Below, one piece after another: positions 59,301 to 64,000 of a DNA stretch of 64,000 bases; within the stretch, counting starts at the first letter, position 1, and each line of letters begins with the position of its first letter. Where the stretch lies: assembly GCA_039105265.1 (NCBI GenBank), contig JAPFFF010000063.1, positions 558,001 to 622,000 on the forward strand, read 5' to 3'. Below the pieces are notes generated by a model. It ran no database searches. It saw nothing but the letters and a program-made list of their open reading frames with translations, and had not been told where the DNA came from. The stretch is from Tritrichomonas musculus (taxonomy: Eukaryota > Parabasalia > Tritrichomonadida > Tritrichomonadidae). A program made the position numbers and the translations under genes.

Positions 59301-59309
59301 TAGATAAAA
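59301..59309. repeat. 9-bp target site duplication, left copy (TAGATAAAA)
   Basis: TAGATAAAA here and at 59697-59705 exactly bracket the inverted-repeat element between them; 9 bp is the typical duplication length of Mutator-like elements. Confidence 0.85.
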
Positions 59310-59488
59310 GGCGAAAGGAAAAAGCATTCAAATTGGGAAGATTTTTTTGAGGCAAAAACGATCAAAAAAACACGTTTTTTAAATTGAGAACAGCTCACAA
59401 AAACATAACTTTTTGAAAGCAAAATACGGTTATTGCTTTAAATAATTGGCCTTTTGGCTTGTTTAAGTGGCGCCATTTTTCTTCTTGG

Positions 59489-59549
59489 CCTCATGAATTA
59501 GAATTCGGAGCTCTTCTGCAGGGAGCAACGTCTAATCTAATTCATGAGG
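59489..59549. repeat. Stem-loop 1 in the MULE-like element core
   Basis: CCTCATGAATTAGA (59489-59502) pairs perfectly with TCTAATTCATGAGG (59536-59549). The 33-nt loop contains GAGCTC and CTGCAG. It is more GC-rich than the flanks. Possibly a structured RNA or a cruciform. Confidence 0.8.
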
Positions 59550-59551
59550 TG

Positions 59552-59593
59552 CCTAGAGTGTGTAGCTCACTGCAGAGGGCCGCACGATCTAGG
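59552..59593. repeat. Stem-loop 2 in the MULE-like element core
   Basis: CCTAGA (59552-59557) pairs with TCTAGG (59588-59593), and the inner TGTG pairs with CGCA after a small internal loop. The loop carries AGCTC and CTGCAG like stem-loop 1. The two hairpins are 2 nt apart. Confidence 0.65.
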
Positions 59594-59696
59594 TTTCAAG
59601 ATTATTTTAAGTTTATGTTCTCAATTTAAAAACGTGTTTTTTGATCGTTTTTGCCTCAAAAAAATCTTCCAAATTTGAATGCTTTTTCCTTTCGCC

Positions 59697-59705
59697 TAGA
59701 TAAAA
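59697..59705. repeat. 9-bp target site duplication, right copy (TAGATAAAA)
   Basis: Exact copy of 59301-59309 directly after the right arm of the element. Confidence 0.85.
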
Positions 59706-59779
59706 GTTGCTTTTTATGGATTTAATTTAAAGAAAATCACTGATTTTATCATCATTATTTTTATCATTTTTATGACCAT

Positions 59780-60640
59780 ATCTTTAAAACAACATAACCA
59801 ATCATGATTCCAGCAATTGCACCACAGCTTAATTTATTTATGTATCTTTTAGTATTCAAAAGAATTGTACTAAATGAATGCATTCCTTACAATTGAATCC
59901 TGAATTAGCATAATCAATTGTTTTAAGTCAATTCTTACATTCTTGTAATGAGAACTATTTTATTTGGTGAATTGTTGAATTTACCGTTTGACAAAAGGCA
60001 AGTTTCATCATTTCCACATTTATTTGTGATAATCAAGAGTAACGTTGTCCAAATTTAATTGTTGATGCTTGAACCACTTTTATTGAATTCATAACAGTTG
60101 CATTAGAAATTGTTGCTTTTGAATTTTGCTTGATAGAAGCATCATTCACTTTAATAGTGACTGATTATAACCATTTAAAACAGATACAGATTTATTCTTT
60201 TCAAACTCAATTGAGTCAATTGTAATTAAATCAATATCTTTGATATATGAATAACTTTTGAAATTAAGTGATGTTGTTAGAAATATTTTTTTTGTTTCAT
60301 CTTCTCATTTAATTGAAATGTTGGTCGATTCAATATGAAATGAAATAGACATTTTTCCTTCATTATACAAGAGGAGATTTAAGCTTCCTCCTTTAAAATC
60401 AATTTAAGTTTCTTCTTTCATTGTTTTAATGAGTTGATCGTTTCTTAAACTTGAATTAAATTATATCTTTTGAGATTTAATAATAACTAAACTGGTTTTC
60501 ATTTTTGCATAATACTCAATTTTCAATTCCTCATTGAAAACCTATAATTATTTATTTCAAAATTGAGTTGATTATTTTCATTTTTCAATACTATTCAGAA
60601 AAATTGAGTTGTATGCAAAAATGACTCGCAGTTTACTTTG
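59780..60640 (-). pseudogene. Decayed membrane/surface-protein gene
   Basis: On the minus strand protein-like fragments appear in order. From about 60640: 'VFNEELKIEYYAKMKTS'. From 60470: 'FNSSLRNDQLIKTMKEE', 'IDFKGGSLNLLLYNEGKMS', 'SISFHIESTNISIK', 'KKIFLTTSLNFKSYSYIKDI'. From about 60170: 'TIKVNDASIKQNSKATISNA'. Near 59850: 'KLSCGAIAGIMIGYVVLKIW', a membrane helix with a short basic tail. Beta-rich Ser/Thr/Asn composition followed by one C-terminal helix fits a type I surface protein. Several stops and frame shifts interrupt it. The family is not recognised. Confidence 0.5.
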
Positions 60641-60733
60641 CAAGCAAATAATAATTATATATTTTATTAACTCAAAATTTAATGGAACTTGAACTTCAGA
60701 TTGACTATCTTGAATGTTCACTTTTTAAAAATT

Positions 60734-63259
60734 TTAAAGCTTGTCGTTATATTTTTCAAGAGGTGGAATCTTAACATCCAATCCTTTTCTTTTTCTGACT
60801 GACTTTATGGTGTCTGACAGCTTATTATTTTCTTCAAATGGATTGCCTTGCATAATTTCCCAATGGTCAAATTGCATTTGAGGTGATGCTTGCCCTGATG
60901 TTGAACTTCTCAAATCTTTATCAAATCCGAAAGATTCCATAACTGGTAAGAAAGCTTTGATTACAATTAGTGGTGTTCCTTCTTTGGTTTGTTGATCAAA
61001 TGCTTTTCCTCTTCTCTTACTCAAAACTCCATGAACAGCGCCACACATTTGAAGAGGGCATGTTATTTCGCACAAATAAACTGGTTCCACCAAAGATGGA
61101 CTAGCTGTTAATTCAGATGCGTAAAGAACTCTTCTTCCACAAGGCACAATTTGACCACCATTTCGATGTGAGCTGTCAGAATGAAGGTAAACTTCATTTA
61201 TATTAAATCTTACGCCTCTTAACGGTTCCTCACATAAAACGCCAACTTTTGTTGCATATTGGAATGAAGTGACTAAGTGTTCTTTGATATCTTGCAAATA
61301 TTCGGCTGACTTTGTAACATCGACTAATAAATTAGGACCATTTGTGTCTGGTCCGAAACTCCACACGCGCTTAGAATCAGTTTGATCCCAGCCGAATTGA
61401 TTTTGAAGCATTTTACTTCTAGTTTTGTTATCAATTCTTGGATTAAGATCTCCGTTTTCAATTGCTGCGATTAATTGTTCCTCTAAAGGAAGTGCCTGAC
61501 ACATTATTCGATTCAATTTGTTGGCAGACTTTGACATGCAGACGATGCTTGACAATTCTTGAACTGTTTCTCTAAATGAAACAACTGGTGCTGATTTTAT
61601 TATTTGGCAATTTGCGTAATCTTTTTCAAGATCATTGAGACAGATTTCAAGGTGAAGTTCGCCAGCACCTGCGATGACGTGTTCGCCTGTTTCTTCATGT
61701 GATACAACAACGCAAGGATCTGATTTTGCAAGACGATCTAAACCTTCGACCAACTTATCCAAATCTGTTTGGTTTTTGGGCTGAACAGCCACTCGAACAA
61801 CGGGTGCCACGGAGAATTTCATCGCTTTGATTGGATGTGCTTTGTCTGATGTTGATATTGTTCCTGATTTCAATAGATACTTGTCAATTCCAACGAGTGA
61901 GATTGTGTTTCCACAAGGACAATCGGATATTGGTTCTACTTTTCTTCCCATCATGATAACTGTCTGTTGAATCTTGGTTACATGCAAGTCTTCTTTCGTT
62001 CCTGGTTGATAGTTCAATCCCATTATACGAACATTTTGTCCTGATGAAACTGTTCCTGAGAAAACGCGTCCAAAAGCATAAAATCGGCCTTTATCTTGAG
62101 ATGGAATCATTTTAGAAACATAAAGCATTAAAGGACCATTTGGATCGCAGTTCTTGATTGCAGTTGCGCATTCGTCGTCAGTTGGTCCTGTGTAGAGAGT
62201 CTCCATTCTATATTTTTGAGCTTCAACTGGTGAAGGAAGATGAAGAACAATCATTTCTAATAATGCATCTGCCATTGGCAGCCATCGTTTCAAAATTGAA
62301 TTAACTAAAGCTTTATCTTCTAGTTGTTCTTCATTCTCTTTGAGCTTGAGTCCGAGTTTGTTGAGCATCTCAATGTATTCGTCCTTCTTCTTCTCCATGA
62401 TTTTCCTTGTTAGTGTAACAATTGGTTTTAGAACGAACTGACAAAATGTTCTTTCTAATTGTTGTCCTTTTGAATTAACCGACTTGTTTATGAACTTTTT
62501 GGTAGTTGAGTCAAAGTATTTTTCTCCCCATAAGTTTGGCATCAGCTTGTCTATTTGAACGCCAAACTTGAGTGAATAAATTTTTGCAAATTTCGTTAAT
62601 GTGAATCCAAATCCATATAAACCAGAACCAAAGCATATTGTTCCATGTTGTGGTGATACAAGCAAAGGTCCCATTGGACCATCTTCTGTTGTGTATGTTG
62701 ATATTATAACATTCACGTTATCAATTGTTTTTGCAAACGTTTGGTATATTTCTTCAGGATCTTTGTTGACTTCATACAGACAACGATCTATCTTGTTTAA
62801 AATGACAACAGGCTTGATTCTTTCAGCCAATGCTTGACGAAGAACTGTTTCGGTTTGAACACAAACGCCTTCGACGCAGTCAACGACAACCAAGGCGCCA
62901 TCTGTGACACGCAATGCAGCTGTTACTTCAGCAGAGAAGTCGATGTGTCCCGGTGAGTCAATCAAATTGATTAGGAAATTATTTCCTTCCGAATCCTTTG
63001 GTAATGAATCATCCGGAAATGAGTAATACAACGAGACACCCGTCGATTTGATCGTGATGCATCGTGCTTGCTCATCTTCTCGATCATCCATGAATCTTTT
63101 CTCTCCAGCTTCATCATTTGAGATTATTCCAGCTTTGGAGATTAACGAATCAGTCAACGTTGATTTACCGTGATCAACGTGTGCAATAACTGACATATTG
63201 CGGATGTTGTTCCTTTTGTTCATCGCTTTACGGAGTTGTTCAACTGTAAAGTTAACCAT
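60734..63259 (-). CDS. EFT1: Elongation factor 2 (eEF2)
   Basis: 841 residues, the normal eEF2 length. The GTPase drives ribosomal translocation in the cytosol. G1 is AHVDHGKST (residues 26-34), G3 DSPGH, G4 NKID. The domain II-V pattern is intact, including 'AGAGELHLEICLNDLE' and the C-terminus YNDKL. The diphthamide loop reads SDSSHRNGGQIVP with the modifiable His present, where most eukaryotes have HRGGGQ. The switch-I region 'EAGEKRFMDDREDEQARCIT' lacks the Thr residues (Thr56/Thr58) phosphorylated by animal eEF2 kinase, so that control is absent. The start ATG is followed by VNFTVEQLRKAM, as in other eEF2. Codon usage is GC-richer than the flanks, fitting strong expression. Confidence 0.97.
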   Translation of the reverse strand: MVNFTVEQLRKAMNKRNNIRNMSVIAHVDHGKSTLTDSLISKAGIISNDEAGEKRFMDDREDEQARCITIKSTGVSLYYSFPDDSLPKDSEGNNFLINLIDSPGHIDFSAEVTAALRVTDGALVVVDCVEGVCVQTETVLRQALAERIKPVVILNKIDRCLYEVNKDPEEIYQTFAKTIDNVNVIISTYTTEDGPMGPLLVSPQHGTICFGSGLYGFGFTLTKFAKIYSLKFGVQIDKLMPNLWGEKYFDSTTKKFINKSVNSKGQQLERTFCQFVLKPIVTLTRKIMEKKKDEYIEMLNKLGLKLKENEEQLEDKALVNSILKRWLPMADALLEMIVLHLPSPVEAQKYRMETLYTGPTDDECATAIKNCDPNGPLMLYVSKMIPSQDKGRFYAFGRVFSGTVSSGQNVRIMGLNYQPGTKEDLHVTKIQQTVIMMGRKVEPISDCPCGNTISLVGIDKYLLKSGTISTSDKAHPIKAMKFSVAPVVRVAVQPKNQTDLDKLVEGLDRLAKSDPCVVVSHEETGEHVIAGAGELHLEICLNDLEKDYANCQIIKSAPVVSFRETVQELSSIVCMSKSANKLNRIMCQALPLEEQLIAAIENGDLNPRIDNKTRSKMLQNQFGWDQTDSKRVWSFGPDTNGPNLLVDVTKSAEYLQDIKEHLVTSFQYATKVGVLCEEPLRGVRFNINEVYLHSDSSHRNGGQIVPCGRRVLYASELTASPSLVEPVYLCEITCPLQMCGAVHGVLSKRRGKAFDQQTKEGTPLIVIKAFLPVMESFGFDKDLRSSTSGQASPQMQFDHWEIMQGNPFEENNKLSDTIKSVRKRKGLDVKIPPLEKYNDKL

Positions 63260-64000
63260 TTAACAACTAGAGTGTTAAATTAAAAAATGATATTATTTAT
63301 ATGATATATTGTTTCAGTTGTTTGGTTTTTTTTTGTTTTTGAAATAATCATTTAACTTTTGAAAGAAAAAGTATAAAGTTTTGAATGGTTAATTCAATAT
63401 TTGAATTAATTCGAAAATTTTCCATTGAAAAAATTGAAAAGAGATAATTTTCTATCTCCATCTTAGTGTCATTCTTTTTTTGGTGCTTTATTTTAATCAT
63501 ATCTTGTCGGTTGATATTAAAAATCAAGGATTTAATAAGTTTATTGAAATTCAAAAAAAATATTAATTTTTTTTTTTTCCAGATATTGAGAAAATAAATA
63601 TTTTCCAATAGTAAATAATTAAACAAAATATATATTTGTTATATTGCTTAAAGAGAAATTCTTTATGAGAAAATAAAATCATTTACTTTTATTTGGTATT
63701 TTGAATTGTTCTTAATCGTCATACGTAACCTTTATGGACATTGGACATTTTATTGGATATTTCAAGGGTAAAAAAAAAAAATAAAAAACGTGCATGTAAC
63801 CGTCAAAATTTGGTTATTTTTTTTTAAGAATTTGAGTATAGAAATTGCTTAAAAATAGTACAGTATAGTAAAAAAATATGAAAACGTAAAAATATTATTC
63901 AAAAAGTTGGGAAACAAGCTTTTTCATAATAAACACTCAATTTTTTTGAGTAAATATTGTTTTATCGTCATTTGAAAAAGTAGCTTTTCCAGCTTTTTGA
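63260..64000. other. Upstream region of the EF2 gene and window end
   Basis: About 740 bp, AT-rich with A and T runs and no supported gene. The first ~100 bp must contain the EF2 promoter (minus strand). The last 100 bp contain CAAAAAGTTG, ACTCAATTTTTTTGAGT and CAGCTTTTTGA, words similar to the motif seen before other starts. This suggests a gene beginning just beyond the window (inference). Confidence 0.4.

Larger units (their letters stand above)
59310..59696. mobile_element. Mutator-like miniature element with long terminal inverted repeats
   Basis: 387 bp. The left arm 59310-59392 and right arm 59616-59696 are inverted copies of about 82 bp with one substitution and a few homopolymer-length differences. 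Both start GGCGAAAGGAAAAAGCATTC at the outer ends. A perfect 9-bp target duplication flanks it. Long arms starting with G and a 9-bp duplication are MULE hallmarks. There is no transposase, so it is non-autonomous. The near-identity of the arms suggests recent insertion. The core holds two strong stem-loops (next entries). Confidence 0.88.

Noticed and set aside
59489-59593. Box H/ACA snoRNA or tRNA-like gene
   Set aside because: The two hairpins lack an H box between them and an ACA tail, and no tRNA cloverleaf fits; kept only as an unassigned double stem-loop.
63348-63626. 92-codon minus-strand frame upstream of EF2
   Set aside because: Low-complexity Lys/Asn/Ile/Phe sequence produced by A/T runs; lies where the EF2 promoter should be.

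Overview
The window looks like nuclear DNA of a parabasalid protist, most likely a Tritrichomonas/Trichomonas relative. The reasons are as follows. Every gene reads as a single intronless frame. Intergenic DNA is very AT-rich with many A/T homopolymers. The gene families are typical of trichomonads: BspA-like LRR_5 surface-type proteins, DUF3447-type ankyrin proteins, kinase-Sel1 fusions, a degenerate C14-like peptidase, a dynein heavy chain, and decayed DNA transposons. No rRNA, virus-like element, LTR element or Polinton was seen. The species assignment is inference.

Layout. 0-12.5 kb: housekeeping and signalling genes (ribosomal protein eL6, a caspase-fold pseudopeptidase, an ABC half-transporter, a small charged protein, an RRM-like protein, a Rab-like GTPase, CK2 alpha catalytic subunit, a decayed ankyrin gene, and a PUDP/HDHD1-like HAD phosphatase). 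12.9-24.8 kb: one dynein heavy chain whose AAA1, AAA3 and AAA4 nucleotide sites look destroyed. 25.0 kb: tRNA-Arg(ACG). 25.5-26.5 kb: an element with terminal inverted repeats flanked by TA. 26.5-32 kb: gene-poor, with two orphan minus-strand genes and a foldback hairpin. 33.3-37.4 kb: a mobile-element graveyard. It holds an array of 11 hairpin units, a long perfect palindrome, decayed Tc1/mariner-like and pogo-like transposases, and a hAT-like miniature element inserted into the pogo remnant with an exact 8-bp target duplication.

38-52.3 kb: pseudokinase-Sel1 protein, coiled-coil protein, multi-RRM protein, RNI-type LRR protein and a USP7-like deubiquitinase. 52.7-55 kb: an ankyrin protein carrying a 24-bp tandem repeat that encodes DNSHQNEN units. 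56.4-59.2 kb: a BspA-like LRR protein. 59.3-59.7 kb: a Mutator-like miniature element (9-bp target duplication, ~82-bp inverted repeats) whose core encodes two adjacent strong stem-loops. 59.8-60.6 kb: a decayed membrane/surface-protein gene. 60.7-63.3 kb: elongation factor 2 on the minus strand.

Two themes stand out. First, several signalling or motor proteins keep their fold but have lost catalytic residues (caspase fold, kinase, Rab switch II, dynein AAA sites). Second, there are several foldback or palindromic structures: the hairpin array, the MULE-type element with its double stem-loop, the hAT-type element and palindromes inside long coding regions. There is no operon-like organisation. 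Genes are independent, and some share an AACTTTTTGA-like motif 20-50 nt before the start.
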